Assembly: GCA_038363925.1 (NCBI GenBank)
Contig: JAQQWL010000005.1
Location: forward strand, 2,790,001 to 2,854,000
Direction of reading: 5' to 3'
Source: Apiospora phragmitis
Taxonomy: Eukaryota > Ascomycota > Sordariomycetes > Amphisphaeriales > Apiosporaceae
DNA: 64,000 nt
Part shown: piece after piece, positions 34,959 through 47,237 of the stretch
Layout: every line of letters begins with the position of its first letter
Position numbering within the stretch: the first letter of the stretch is position 1
Program-made: the position numbers and the translations under genes
The notes under the pieces: model-generated
What the model was told of the DNA's origin: nothing
What the model saw: the letters and a program-made list of their open reading frames with translations, nothing else
Databases searched by the model: none

Positions 34959-37276
34959 ATGCAGTTCCAGCAAGATGGCAAGACGCTGTTCTTGCGCGGT
35001 GTCAACCTCGCCGATGCCAAATTCCCGCCTGGTCGCCCGACCTATCTGAGAAAATCCCTCGACGACGCTGAAAGCTGCACCTATATCGGCGCGCCCCTCA
35101 AACTGGAGGATGCACCGCAACACCTCGAGAGGCTCCGCTACCTGGGATTCAACGTGCTGCGCCTGCCGGTCCCCTGGGAGGCGCTCGAACACGCGGGCCC
35201 GGGAAAATACGATCACGAGTACATTGAGTACGTACGCGCGCTTGTCGAGATTTGCAACGAGCACGGCTTCAAGGTCATCATCAACCCGCACCAGGACCTC
35301 TGGTCGCGCCATGCCGGCGGCAGCGGCGCACCGCTCTGGACGCTGCACGCCTGCGGCTTGAACCCAGACCGGTTCGGCGAGACGCACGCCGCCATCCGCT
35401 ACTGCGAGTGGCCCCTCGACGAGCCCAACCCAGCCAAGAAGGACCCCAAGTCCATCCCGCCCATGATGTGGACGACGAACCACAACCGGCTCGTGTCGTG
35501 CACCGTATTCGCCCTGTTCTTTGGCGGGCGCGACTTCGCGCCCCTCTGCACCATCAAGGATGACGACGGCGTTGATGTCAATATCCAGGACTACCTGCAG
35601 CGCCGCTACTACGCGGCCTACGCGCGGCTGGCGGAACGATTGGGCAACTTACCGTTCGGCTACGACGGCATGAACGAGCCCGAGCCCGGGTACATCGGGT
35701 GGCAGGACCTGGACGTCAACGAGCGCGAGCACACAGCCAAGATTCACAGCAACCCGACGCCCATCCAAGGTATGCGACTCGCTATGGGCAAAACACAGAA
35801 AGAGGTGCACGAGTTCCGACTGGGGCAGACAGGCCCCCACAAGACGGGCACCATGGCCATCCAGCCAGAAAAGGGGGTCGGCTGCTGGCTGAAGGAGGAG
35901 GACCCCCGCTGGCCCTTCCGCCGCGGCGAGTCTTGGCCCCTCGGCACTTGTGTCTGGGCCCTGCACGGCATTTGGGACGTCGAGACGGGCGAGCTGCGGC
36001 GCAAGGATTACTTCGCTAACTTACCACATAAGTCGGAAGCCGCGACGAAGAAGGAGAACGATGCGGGCAGCACCGCGTTCACATTTGTCGAGTCGTACTG
36101 GCGCGAGTTCCACCGGCAGTGGACCGAAAGCGTGGTGCGCGCGCACTCCTCTAAGACTGTCAGCTTCATGCAGCCTTCGGTCTTCTCGCCGCTGCCGACT
36201 CCCTCGCCGCCGGATTCTGCGGGCTTGAACGCGAACCCCAAGTCTCTGGACGGACAGGGAGAGAAGTTGGATAAGGAACAGCAAATGGCCCTTCTAGCAT
36301 ATAGCCCGCACTTTTATGATGGTTTGACGGTGATGCGGCGGCACTGGCACGAGAGCTGGAACGCCGACGTCGTGGGCCTTATAAGGGGCCACTACAAGTT
36401 CAAGGCGTTCGGACTGAGGGTGGGCAAAGGCAAGGTTCGAAAGGTCATCTCGGACCAGATCGGAAGGCTTGCGCTCGACAGCGCCGAGAACGGCGTGCCT
36501 ACGCTTATTGGGGAGACGGGCATCCCGTTTAACTTGGATAATGGGAAAGCTTACCGTCTTTCGCGCCTTAGTTCGGCTGCTTCCTCTTCAGGTGGCTCTC
36601 CGATCCCAGTGCCGAAAAGAACGAGAAGAGCGCCAACGAGGCCGCAACAACAGAAGAAGGAAGCGAAAAGGAGGAAGGATCGGGAAGCAGCGGAGGAGGG
36701 GAGGAGACTACACGGCCCACGTCAAGGCTATGGACGCGTTGGTGTCGGCGTGCGACGACCACCTCGTCAACTTTACCCTTTGGGCCTACTCGACCGTCAA
36801 CACGCATGAGTGGGGCGACGGCTGGAACGGCGAGGAATCTAAGTCTCTACTGCGCCGAGACGGGCTCGTTCCCGCAGCATCCTTACCTTGCCGGGGCGCG
36901 AGCACCGGCCTCGTGGTGCCGGCCTTTCATGCAGAGTCTTCGTCCTGCGTCGTCGTCGACGAAGCTGGTGCGCATGGCCTTTGATGTCAAGACATCGCGA
37001 TTCGAGGTCGAGGTCGACATTGGCCCTGTTGGAGAGAAAAAGGATGAGGAAGCTGTCGCGACAATCTACGTCCCGTGGGTTCACTACCGGCAGAGCGACG
37101 AGGCGGAGCAGCTCGCGCTGCAGGTCCAGGTCGCCGACAGCGACGCCTGGGAGGTGCAGGGCCAGGTGCTCACGTGGAGGATCTGCGGCGGCGGCGGTGA
37201 CGGGCAGAAGAAGCTCGAGATGGAGAGGCAGGGAGGGGTGCTGTCGCCTCGGCAGCTGGGCACGATCATCGTATGA
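34959..37276 (+). CDS. GH5 ergosteryl-glucosidase / endoglycoceramidase-type glycosidase, three frame breaks
   Basis: A single long frame from ATG 34959 covers the GH5 barrel: FLRGVNLADAKFP; LRYLGFNVLRLPVPWEALEH; KVIINPHQDLWSRHAGGSGA; acid/base Glu in YDGMNEPEPGYIG; and nucleophile Glu in TLIGETGIPFNLDN. After about 36545 the frame must change. A Ser/Glu-rich insert (SDPSAEKNEKSANEAATTEE, frame +2) leads at the GGGG near 36700 to DYTAHVKAMDALVSACDD and NFTLWAYSTVNTHEWGDGWN. After one extra base near 36835 comes NLSLYCAETG, and the C-terminal beta domain ends ...LGTIIV at 37276. Corrected length is about 772 residues. The fungal group (EGCrP2/Egh1-like) removes glucose from ergosteryl glucoside or glucosylceramide. 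No signal peptide is seen, consistent with an intracellular lipid glycosidase. Confidence 0.87.
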
Positions 37277-40182
37277 TGACTGGGCAAGCACTCGCCATCA
37301 TATCGTCTCGGACGTCCGCGGATTTTGGGTTTGGGACCTCACCTTGTCTCATGAATTAGATTGGTTTTTTTGTTGGAAATGTGTCACGATTTAGATACCC
37401 CCCTAGTTCACTCACTCTGCAACACCTCACAGTACGATGTTATGTCACCTTAATGAGCAAGTTTTCCCTCTTTGATCGAATGTTGAGTGTTCATGAATGT
37501 GATGGCGATTGATTGATTGATACGCGATGCGACCCGCGAGAGGTCCGTGACGGACGAGCCGCAACCGACCGAACTGGATGCCGCATCAGGAAAGGAAGGA
37601 GTCAAGTCCAGATTGCTAGTTGGTTTTACACCAAGCGCCACGACCGTCCGCGGGCGAACAGTAAATATACACTTCCGATGACTGGCCAGAAGCAAAAGAT
37701 GATGATTTTATTTACGACAGGTATGGGTGATGTGCCACGACGATTGATTGCACAATCATGGGTCGTGGTGGTTTAGCATAGACAAGAATCGTCGGGTATT
37801 AGATCCCGACCCGACCCGACATATGTACCTGTAGCGCGGCCCGGATTTGGCTGGCTCGATATGTTAGGCGGGCGGAAATACGTGCCGCGCACTTGCATAA
37901 CCAGATGGCTACACGCTTGGCAGACTGGTACACTCTCGGTTCGTTCAGGAGAGGCAGAGAAAAACTGGAGTTGGGCCGGACATGTTGCCGTGTTCTCGAA
38001 AGTAGCTTGGAAGCCAGGAAGTAGCCAGGCAGGTATCGAATAAGGGAGCGGCAGACTGCCAAGTAGGAGGTGGACCAGAAAAGAACAATGCGAGTTGGAA
38101 CTCCGATGCTTTTCCTCATTTTCTTCCGGAATGAAACATGAATGCATTTGCCAGTTGTTCAGTGCATTGCTTGGCATTTCAACATCCAACAAACCAAACA
38201 CGGCAAGGGCACCATGGGCATCATCGCCTGAGTATCACCAGCTTCCTGATTGTGCTATTATCGGGGTTTAGACATCGGCCATTATTTTGATCGATATTGC
38301 AAGCATCAGAACCGACCGGACGGCGAAGATACTTCGGACAGGTGGGGGGATGAGGCCCCTTGTCGAGGCTGCTCGGGCGCGCACCACAAGCAGCCATTCT
38401 AGCGCGCATACGTGGACCGCCGTTGTGGTAAGGTTCTTACATACATGCTCGCCATGTGCTTGTGCAACATCACCCCCCTGGAGTCTTACTAGTGCTCGAC
38501 TGCTGAGGAATCATTGAATGCGAGTAATACGCCTCGCACCTATTTTAGTCAAGATCAATTCGGGGGCGTGTCATATTCCCGACAGCCACTCCGACTGTCA
38601 ACGTACTGCTGTCGTAATACGGTTAGCTGTTTTAATCTTAGGTATTTGCTTTGCTTCTCTCGTTGAGAGACGATATCGCCCTACAGTCTGTCAATCCTGT
38701 TGGTCACAGCGAAACTGCCCGCATGTGCGCAGTTGGCAGGTTGGGTCGTTTTCTCATTCCGCGGGCCGCCGCGGTTCCCCTTACCGGGCAAATTTGCAAC
38801 ACAAACTAACTGAAGGTCACATTCTGTGGTCTCGTGCGTTCCTGCCCCTCTCAGTGCTAGCGGTGCATCGCATCGCTGATGGTGGGCCCATTATCAGATA
38901 GCGCCCAGTCTATCAACTCGGCAGCGGAGTAGGCAGGTAGGGGCTTTGCAGGGGGCGCGGCCTCAAAGTTGGTGCCGGTACGGAGTACAATACCCGTACC
39001 AACAGGATTTTTCGACGATTTCCCTTGGCAAGCGCAGTCCATGCGACTGCACAACGGCAAACTTTTCCGGGCGTTTTTTGTGTTCAGACCACAATGCCAT
39101 GTTTAATCTCCATCCTTTAATGGGCGTGTCTTGTAGGGCGTGTACTGTACGGACATGAGACGAAACCTACAACCAAGGTACTGACTGTCTGCCTACCGCT
39201 GCCGCCCTACAGCGGCACATTTGGAGAAGGAGTTATCCAGTAAGGCCGCAAAACAAGCAACCACAACATCAACATGACCCACGCTTGTATGGCTAGGGTG
39301 AACTGTTTCGACGGAGCCAGCTCGGCAGAAACCATTATTCAGTCAGACCATACTGGAGAATGATGAAAACGGAGACTGAAGTCCTCAATAAAGTCCGGCG
39401 GACGGGCAAAGATAGAGCCCGCACCGGCGCCAGTGAGATAGGTAGCTCAATGCAAGCAGCTTCCGAGGTACGAAGATTGACACTAGATGGCCGCCGACAG
39501 GGAATGTACCCATCTAGAAGTTCGATCAATATCAGGAAGATATTCATACCATCTGGTGTTCTTCCCCACAAGGAAGAATCGTGGTGTGTACCCTGTAGGT
39601 GTGTACCCACCCCATGCCAGCAGGACTTCTGCTGCGCTTGACGTCAATACCAGCAATTACGCACAGTGACACATCCATGACACTGCCGTCCAGACTGCCA
39701 CAACACCAGCAAGCGATACCCTTAGCACAGTATCCAGACATGGCTGCCCAGAGCATGCCCAAGTCTCCGTGATGATCTTGGCGGCCCACGTCGGTCAGCC
39801 GGTTATCCGACGACCTATCCACTGGCCTGGCCATCATGTAGGCATCATGTAGCAAAGCATGTCGCAGCTCACTGCAACCGCGGAGACCGAGCAATTGCAT
39901 ATCCAGGATGCCGGATCTCTCAAAATCTGGGGCTTTCTTTCCATCATTGCATGGTCTTTTGTGGCTTTCTATCTCTAATTGCCCTTTTGAGCGAGACCCC
40001 TTCCCTCAACACCCTCCCACCTAGACATACTTTGAGTCTGTCTCACGCCTCTTTCCTGCTTGCGTATCCCGAACTACTTAGCTCAACCCCGGAACGGAAA
40101 CGACCATTGCCTGGAGCCCGCGACCATAGAACTTTCTTTTCGAGTCTCTATCTCGAACTGCTTCCAACTAGCAACCGTGGCG
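37277..40182. other. Intergenic, 2.9 kb, no gene recognised
   Basis: Only short frames; none has a domain, a spliced partner or a good start. The frame at 39360-39641 (93 codons) has an ATG but no recognisable features. The last 200 bases are C/T-rich (the leader of the PAP2 gene). Confidence 0.5.
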
Positions 40183-41605
40183 ATGGGTATTGGAGGTCTC
40201 GCCGAACCCGTCGTGGTGGTGTCACTGCTCGCCGGTGGTGTCATCGTAAATCGCAATACCAACTACAAGCTCTTCGCTAAACGCGGCGAGACACCTTGGA
40301 AGGAGAAGGCCGACGATGACGAAGTACGGTCTTCTAGGACATCCACGTCCGACGAGACTGCCGTCGAGGATGACGATCCGTACTCTCCCATGGCGACAGA
40401 CAGTTTGCTCGAGGATGGCTATCTCACATCGTTAGCGGCGGCAGAGCCGGTATGGAGGAGGAGAGAGGTTGGGTTCTGGAAGTTTCGAGGCAGCGTGGTA
40501 TCTCCCAATACGCGGGTGTTCAAAGACACTTTCCTTAGCCGGCTATTGATAAAGCTTCCTTTCCTCTGCGAGGTCTGGTACTGGGCGTTGATTTACTGGG
40601 TAAGTCGGCAACATCGATTCCCATGCGTGCGACGCGGACGAGTGGTACTGACAGTGACTCCCTAGGTGTATCAAACTCGGCCGCGCGGTCTCGGCCTTGA
40701 CCCTCGTCGAGGGTACCGTCAACGTCGCCCGCCGTCACGGCCTGCAGGTCATCCACCTTGAGCAGAAGCTGGGCCTCTTCCTTGAGCCGGCCATCCAGAA
40801 GATCTTCCTACCGCACACGACCTTGATGCCGTGGATCAACCGCCTATACTCGTTCATCCACATCCCGGCCACCATCTTCTTCCTAGTCTGCCTGTACTAC
40901 TACTGCATTGTGCGCAACCGCACGCATGAGCGCCAGGACGGCAAGGATGTCGGACAGAGCGCAGGCTCCCCCGCCGGCGCGCCCCTTTTCCAAGCCCGTC
41001 GCCGAACCATGGCCATGTGCAATCTGATCGCCTTCGTCATCTTCACGCTCTGGCCCTGCATGCCCCCTCGCCTGCTGAGCGACCCGAACGCCCAAGGCGC
41101 CGATGCGAAGGAGGGCCGAACCTATGGCTTTGTCGACACCGTTCACGGTGCCGCCGGTGATGCTAGCTATTGGACGCAAAACAAGTTCTGCAATCAATAC
41201 GGTAAGATATTACTTTTCCCTCAACGACCCCTAGACTTGGACCCCTAAACTAATCCCCAAAAAGCTGCCATGCCCTCGCTCCACTTTGGCTACTCCCTCA
41301 TGATCGGTCTGACTGTGGCCACGCTACCCCTGAACCCGCGCCACCGCCAGACCCGCCCGGTCACCATTTCCAACATGCGGTTCCACCTGCCCTCGACGCC
41401 CCGCCTGCTGTGCGTACTGTTCGGCTTCTTCTACCCGTTCATCATCGTGGTCGCCATCGTCTCGACGGCCAACCACTTCATCCTCGATGCCGTCGCCGGC
41501 GCGGCCGTCTGCGCTGTCGCCTGGAAGGGTAACAAGTTCATGCTGAACCTGCTGCCGCTCGAGGATTATTTCCTGTGGTGCGTGCGCATCAACAAGCCGC
41601 GGTAG
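40183..41605 (+). CDS. PAP2-superfamily integral membrane protein (3 exons), one frame break
   Basis: Exons are 40183-40599, 40666-41201 and 41265-41605. Introns have GTAAGT and GTAAGA donors. One extra A in the AAA at 40673-40675 separates VYQ from LGRAVSALTLVEGTVN; correcting it gives about 430 residues. The polar N-terminal part after a first hydrophobic span is acidic and Ser-rich. The body has several membrane helices (SFIHIPATIFFLVCLYYYCI; NLIAFVIFTLWPCMP; LLCVLFGFFYPFIIVVAIVS). The PAP2 phosphatase motifs are AAMPSLHFGYS (motif 2) and TANHFILDAVAGA (motif 3, His then Asp). The topology and motifs resemble fungal inositolphosphoceramide synthase (AUR1)-like and phosphatidate phosphatase-like proteins. 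The substrate is most likely a phospho- or sphingolipid at an internal membrane, but is not determined. Confidence 0.83.
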
Positions 41606-42632
41606 GCATCTTAGAGATGGCCGGGAATGAACTCGTCGACCTTGGACGTTTGCATGCATGCATTGGCTTGGACGCCAGGAGTCATATTAAACTTCTTGTT
41701 TATATTTGGCGTATACTTTATTACGACGCATTGCTGTGTATACTGGCCTCCGAACACATTTTCGGATAGAGCCTCCTGGCATGACTCGGCTGGCGTTTTG
41801 GGGGCAATTCATCATCACGATCATACCTTGGGAGCGGTGCTCTTTGGGTAGACAGAGCTACATATAGAAGTACATCCGTGTAATGGCAACAATGAGATAA
41901 CCTTCTTTCTTCAGCTGCTTCTCTCGCTTTCGCGATCTTCACTGTTATCCCCATGTTCAGGTCGGTGTTCTTGTTGTTGGCGTCGGCTTTTACACGTGGA
42001 TGAGGTGCGCCAGACGGAGGGAACAAACCCCTTTTCGGAGTGTCAGTTTTACAGATCAATAAAGTGCGAGTCCAAGACCATGATACTCTTTACTACAGCA
42101 TGCAGGCATGGATCGGTAATTATCGAGCGGCTTGCAAATATGGCGTCGCTCGTCACTTCCATGGAGGAACCTGCTGGTCCGAGTTTATCTGGTCCTACTC
42201 AAGGCGACCACGATGGTAATAATCTGTAAACACTCATCAATCACCAAAGCATTATTGGTAGCCTGAAAGATTTCCCCGTTATCTCCGCTTGGTGAACTAA
42301 GGAAACTAGGTAGGTGAAGATCACGGTGGGGCTTCAGCTACAGGTCGAACCAATCAGCCCAATGCCGCTTCAAGCTACGTCATGCTGACTTGCAGGTATC
42401 CCTTCGTGGGCATCGCCTACGTCATCGCCAGTATCTTGCGGGCTGTCCTGCCTCGATCACATAAAGCTGCTGGTCTTCAGTCGTGTTCCTTGGCACAATA
42501 AACTTGCACTGAGAATTTGCTTATTCACCTCACCTCATCTCATACTTCAAAAAGAAGACTCAAGCCACGCGCAAAGTCTTATCTTCATCCAACTCTTCAC
42601 ATTTATCTGGAGCCATCAAAACACACGCAACC
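41606..42632. other. Intergenic, no gene recognised
   Basis: About 1 kb; contains the 3' flank of the PAP2 gene and the promoter of the next small gene. The last 100 bases are A/C-rich and G-poor (leader). No coding or RNA feature is supported. Confidence 0.5.
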
Positions 42633-43022
42633 ATGTCCAAGATTGTAGACGACGTCAAGTCCGGCCTCAAGGGCATCCGCGGCGCCGGCGACGCCATCCG
42701 CGGCTCGGCCATGGAGGCGACGGATCAGGCCTTCGACAACAACAGCAACCACCCGCAGACGCAGCTGTCGCAGGCCAAGAACCGCGGCATCGCCGAGAAG
42801 GGCAAGCAGGACATCGCGGGGACCGACCACATGGTCGCGCGGCACGAGCAGAAGCACGGCAAGCAGCCGGCGATGGGGGCGGCGCCTACGACGACTTCGA
42901 CGACGGCGGGGACGACGGCGGGGACGGGGGTTGGGGGTGCTACGACAGAGACGGGAACGACGGGGGTTGGGGCTACTACTACGGAGACGGGGACGATGGG
43001 GGTGAACTCACGGGTGATTTGA
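42633..43022 (+). CDS. Small hydrophilic LEA-like protein with Thr/Gly repeat tail
   Basis: Single exon, 129 residues, start ATG 42633 in a CAACCATGTCC context. The N-terminal half (SGLKGIRGAGDAIRGSAMEA, then QAKNRGIAEKGKQDIAG) is a fungal small-protein pattern with alternating Gly/Ala and charged residues and no hydrophobic core. The second half is a low-complexity Thr/Gly/Ala/Val tail with loose GTTGVGATTTETG repeats. No membrane span or signal peptide. Similar small proteins are abundant in dormant or stressed fungal cells, but no function is established. It is comparable in kind, not sequence, to the small protein at 26890. Confidence 0.72.
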   Translation: MSKIVDDVKSGLKGIRGAGDAIRGSAMEATDQAFDNNSNHPQTQLSQAKNRGIAEKGKQDIAGTDHMVARHEQKHGKQPAMGAAPTTTSTTAGTTAGTGVGGATTETGTTGVGATTTETGTMGVNSRVI

Positions 43023-43682
43023 GGGTAAAAGGGGTGGTTCACTTGGGAGGCGCAAGGTATAGCAGATGAAGCAATGCTTATGATCACCTGAGTACATGAT
43101 TAATGGACGATGCCGGGGCAATGAAATAATACCACGGGTTATTGATGATGGACACGTACCTACCTAGGATATATCTTGATATTTATCCAAGTCCGTTTTA
43201 TGTCTACGAGCAATACTTGAAGATGCAAAGGCCCTAAGTCAAATGCAACGAGTGGTTTGTCTGGACTAATATCTCAGAACTCAACGTACAGGTCGTGAGT
43301 CACACGCATATTGGGGTCCTTCCACCGTCAAAATGGGAAACTGCTGATTACATGTACGTACTGTGATATGGGTCGTTCGTGCCTTCCTCCTGGGTCGCGA
43401 CTGCCTTCATGTTCGGTATTACCTAAATAGAGACCAGGCAGAAACCTCTGCTAGGTATTGATGGACGATAAGGTGGGTGTAGTCTTGTGCTTTCCTTTGC
43501 CAACTCACAAGTCCAAAGCCTACCAAATCTCCAACCCTCAATTTTCCTTTTGGACCCTCAAACTTCTTCATCCTCTCAACTTTCGCACCATCATCGTTCC
43601 GTGTTTCCAAACTGACGTGCATTTCCCAATCTCAAATCTCGCCACCTTACTAAGCCAGCCAACCCTGTTCGAAATACTCACA
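43023..43682. other. Intergenic, no gene recognised
   Basis: This contains the 3' flank of the small protein and the C/T-rich leader of the coiled-coil gene. The frame of the coiled-coil gene stays open upstream to 43458, but the good start context is at 43683. Confidence 0.5.
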
Positions 43683-44225
43683 ATGTCTTCGCGCAAGAGA
43701 TCGTTCGACGAAGCATTTACCCTTGAACAGAGCCCCAAGCTTGGCCATGATGAATTCCCCAATGAAACGGCTAAGCTAGCCAACCGCTTCATGGATAACC
43801 TCGAGGAGGAGAGGAAGGCTAAGGAACAGGCCATCAGCAAGGGCAGAGAACAGAAGAAATTTAATGCCAACCAGACCAAGCGGATTGCCACTCTCGAGGA
43901 GCAGCTGAAGAATATGGAGCAGAAGAACGCTGCCGGAGAGATGCTGATTGACGCCAGCAAGCAGCAGATTTCTACCCTCAAGGAGCTGAACTCTACCCTT
44001 AAAAAGCAGAATAACACTCTCGATGATCATAACTCTGAGCTCATGAAGCACATCGATACCCTCGAGAAGCAGGTTTCAACCCTCGAGGAGGAGCTGGAAT
44101 ATTACGAGGGAGAGGAGGAATATTTCGAGGAGGATGACTCTACCCCCAACAAACCGATTGCTAAGAATTCTTTTACCTGCACTAGAAGCGGTCCGCCTCC
44201 CCTCCACCGTGGCAGATCAAGTTGA
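43683..44225 (+). CDS. Coiled-coil protein with six tandem heptads, unknown function
   Basis: Single exon of 180 residues from ATG 43683 (CTCACAATGTCT). The N-terminus is basic then acidic (SSRKRSFDEAFTLEQ). Residues 36-140 are a continuous charged coiled coil. Within it, residues 97-138 are six uninterrupted heptads of the form S/N/D-T/E-L-x-x-x-x (STLKELN, STLKKQN, NTLDDHN, SELMKHI, DTLEKQV, STLEEEL). An acidic Tyr/Glu segment follows (EYYEGEEEYFEEDD), then a basic Pro/Arg end. An upstream in-frame ATG at 43458 would add 75 residues of low-quality sequence. No known family; it could be a structural or self-assembling protein, or a short fungus-specific gene. Confidence 0.62.
   Translation: MSSRKRSFDEAFTLEQSPKLGHDEFPNETAKLANRFMDNLEEERKAKEQAISKGREQKKFNANQTKRIATLEEQLKNMEQKNAAGEMLIDASKQQISTLKELNSTLKKQNNTLDDHNSELMKHIDTLEKQVSTLEEELEYYEGEEEYFEEDDSTPNKPIAKNSFTCTRSGPPPLHRGRSS
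43971..44096 (+). repeat. Six 21-bp tandem repeats encoding perfect heptads
   Basis: The six units are each exactly 21 bp and begin with a TCTACCCTC-like core (S-T-L). They diverge mostly at the third to seventh codons. The regular 21-bp register shows growth of the coiled coil by unequal duplication. Confidence 0.7.
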
Positions 44226-45150
44226 GAGTGGACTTGGACGACAAGACGGCAGAATGGATGGGGTTTAACACATCATCGACGTCATTCAAAGCAGCGAGGA
44301 AGACGAGGAAAAGGGTTTTCAAACCTTTCGGCTGATATTCAGAGAATGCTTGGTACCGTGAACGACAGGGCAGAAGTACTAGCCAGGGATGGAATAGTTG
44401 CAATGTGATAGCTGGCTGATACTCAGAAACAGAAACCCTTATACCAAGTTCATGACGGCATATCCGTTAACACTTTATGTGCTCGCCTTCTGGTGCGATG
44501 CTCAAATATGTTTTCATGTGAGGCCTGGCTTTACACATATCTGTGTGTAGTTGGTGATGTATATACGTTGAGGTAGAGACATCTTCACGGGACTTGCCGT
44601 CGCCGAGCCCCTGGATGCGCCAATAGTTCGTCATTAGCTTCATAGCCAGCCAGCCAGCCACATGCAACCCTACTGAATACCGCTGTGGAGACATGCATCT
44701 CTTCCTGGGCAAAAAGCATGACGACAAGCACGATTCCATTTAAAGAGATTTTATTAATCAGATCGAAGCTACCTGGAGACACGTGGTGCGGGATATCGGA
44801 GCTGAGCCCGGGGCTCCGACCAAATCCTGACAAGCGTCTCCAACCCCACCGCCGACGACACGTTGCGACTCGCGAGAACCCCCGGGTCCACTGCCAAGCA
44901 GGGCTAGCAACGGTCACGATGCCCTTTGGGTATAGCCGAAAAGTCTGTTTTGGTATATGTTCGTACGTTATCTAATCAATCAAATCTCTTCTTCATGCTT
45001 GAACCTGGTCGGCCAAGGAGGCGATCGGCAGAACGTGCAAGACAGAGAACAAAAAGGCCGCCGGCCCCTCGTACCATGCCTTCTTGATTATTGATCCTTC
45101 TGCTTCTTCGGTTCGGTATAGTTGGGTCACGGAAGCACATGCACCATACC
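44226..45150. other. Intergenic, no gene recognised
   Basis: About 0.9 kb between the coiled-coil gene and the MFS transporter. Short antisense frames (44585-44917) have no domain. Nothing else was seen. Confidence 0.5.
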
Positions 45151-47237
45151 ATGTCCAACGAAGAGAAGCTTGCACCCGCAGGGGGCGCGACTGGCGGTAT
45201 GTGATCCGGCTTACACCCCAAGAATGGGAGCCCAGTTGCTGATCGAGTTCGCACCGTGATAGCCCTCAATGGAGTCGCTTCGCCCAAGAGAAAGGAGGAG
45301 ACCAAACTGGTCCGGAAGTTGGGTACGTCGTCTATTTACCCCATAAGATGCGTGAGGTCACTAGATCAAACTGCTGACACTTGGCAGACTTCTTCATCTT
45401 GGTATTGCTCCTGGCCTCCCCCATTTTCGCCCCAGTACGTTATGACCAATACCAGGCATTGCATCTAGACCTACGCTTGCTTCAGCTACTTCTTCAACTA
45501 CCTGGGTAAGCACTTGAACGCAACCGAGTACGTTGGTGCGCAGCTGACCAACCTGACCACCGAACAGACCGGGCAGCTTTCGCCAATGCCTACGTACGAT
45601 GACCGCTTCTATCACCGCCCTCGATTCCCAACTGACTATGATGGTCGCAGGTCGCAGGACTGAAGGAGTCGCTGGATCTCACGGGAGCGAACTACAATGT
45701 CCTCCTGTCAATGACAACCGCTGGGTGAGTCGACACCTCCACGATACGTTTGCCAACCCCGACTGACCAAGCCGCCCTGCCTCCATGTACAGCCTTCTGG
45801 TCGGCCAGATCCCCAATAGCATCATAATCCAGAAGGTCCCACCGCGCATCTGGTTCCCCTCCATGGTGCTCATCTGGGCAGGCCTCACCATGGCCAGCGC
45901 GGGCTGCAAGACCTACGGCCAACTATGCGCCGCGCGGTTCCTCATGGGCTTTGCTGAAGCGAGCACCTATGCTGGCAACATCTACGTGATGGGGTCATGG
46001 TAGTAAGTAGTCGCTCGTTGCTCGACTGTGCCCCTCGTCCGACACTGACCTCTGCCCCTTCTGGACATAGCAAGACTAGTGAGATCGCCAAGCGGACCGC
46101 TATGTTCACCGTCTCTGGCCAAGTGGGCGTCATGTTCGCCGGGGCCATGATGGCCGCCATATACACGACCATGGACGGACACAGCGGCCTGGCCGGGTGG
46201 CAGTGGGTATTTCTGATCGATGGCATCATCACCTGTCCGATCGCGCTGTTTGGGTTCCTGTACTTCCCCGATCTGCCCGAGACAACTCGCGCGCCGTATC
46301 TCAACCAGACGGAACGTAACCTGGCTCTCGAACGACTGCCGCCGAAGAGTGAAGATGGACATAACAGTAGGTTGAGCGATGCCAGAGGGTGTTGAAGATG
46401 TAGGCTAACCTCGATCATCAGTCCAAGTATGGAGCCTCACCAAGCGCGTCCTGGGCCAGCCCACCATCTACATCTGCTGCGTCTTCTCGCTGCTGAGCGC
46501 GGCGCTGCAGGCGATCCCCACGCAGAACCTGATGCTGCTGTACCTCAAGAACCAGCAGAAGGCGCGCCACTATACCCAGGCGCAGGTCAACACGCTGCCG
46601 CTCGGCGTGCAGGCCCTGGGCATCGTCGCCGAGCTGGGCGCCGCGCTCGTCATCGACCGGCTGCCCCGGCACCGCGTCACCGTGGGCCTGGCGCTGTGCG
46701 CGCTCCAGGCCGTAGCCGCGGTCGTGCTGCTAGTGCCGACCATGACGCTTGCGGGCCACTTCGCGGCATTTTACCTCGCGGCCACGGCCTACAGCATCAA
46801 CCCGCTGCTGTACGGCTGGATCAACATCATCGTGGCCCGCGGCGGCGACGACGCGGCGCGGTCCGTCGTCATCGCGGCCATGGTCGCGAGCGGGTTCTTG
46901 CTCTGGACCTTTTGGGGCGTGGTGCTGTACCCGGCCGACGATGCGCCGTACTGGCGGAACGGGTATATCGCGCTGCTGTGCATCATTGTCGCGTTAGCTT
47001 GTTGGTTATTCGTGGTGCGATGGGTAAGTTTGATTCTTCGGTTATGCTTTGTCCCCTTCCTCATGTGTCGTAACTAACATCTGCTCCAAGCTTGATGGAT
47101 ACACTGCAAGGAAGTACGGTACGGCGGAGGAGCGGATGGTTGCTCAAGATGCACCCAAGGTTCAAGAGGTCAGAGGAGCAGCGGACGAGGAGAATAGGGG
47201 TGACAAGCAGGCCATCAGCGAAGCGAAGGCGATTTGA
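45151..47237 (+). CDS. MFS transporter, allantoate/pantothenate (ACS, Dal5/Fen2/Liz1) family, 10 exons
   Basis: Exons: 45151-45196, 45263-45322, 45388-45401, 45469-45505, 45568-45593, 45651-45724, 45793-46002, 46071-46366, 46422-47023, 47091-47237. All are GT-AG and every phase matches, giving exactly 503 residues. Exon 3 is only 14 nt and exon 5 only 26 nt. Joined, they make the expected first membrane segment (DFFIL + TYACFSYFFNYL + DRAAFANAY). Later segments include NYNVLLSMTTAGLLVGQIP, GQLCAARFLMGFAEASTYAG, SGQVGVMFAGAMMAA and WVFLIDGIITCPIALFGFLY, ending in a polar C-tail. The ACS family moves organic anions, vitamins or amides (allantoate, nicotinate, pantothenate, biotin) with protons across the plasma membrane. 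The substrate is not determinable from sequence. The clean frame makes this a good control against the broken neighbours. Confidence 0.92.

Noticed and set aside
45436..45468. 34-nt ultrashort intron in the MFS gene
   Set aside because: A normal 67-nt intron from 45402 uses the same acceptor, keeps phase and gives a better first helix.
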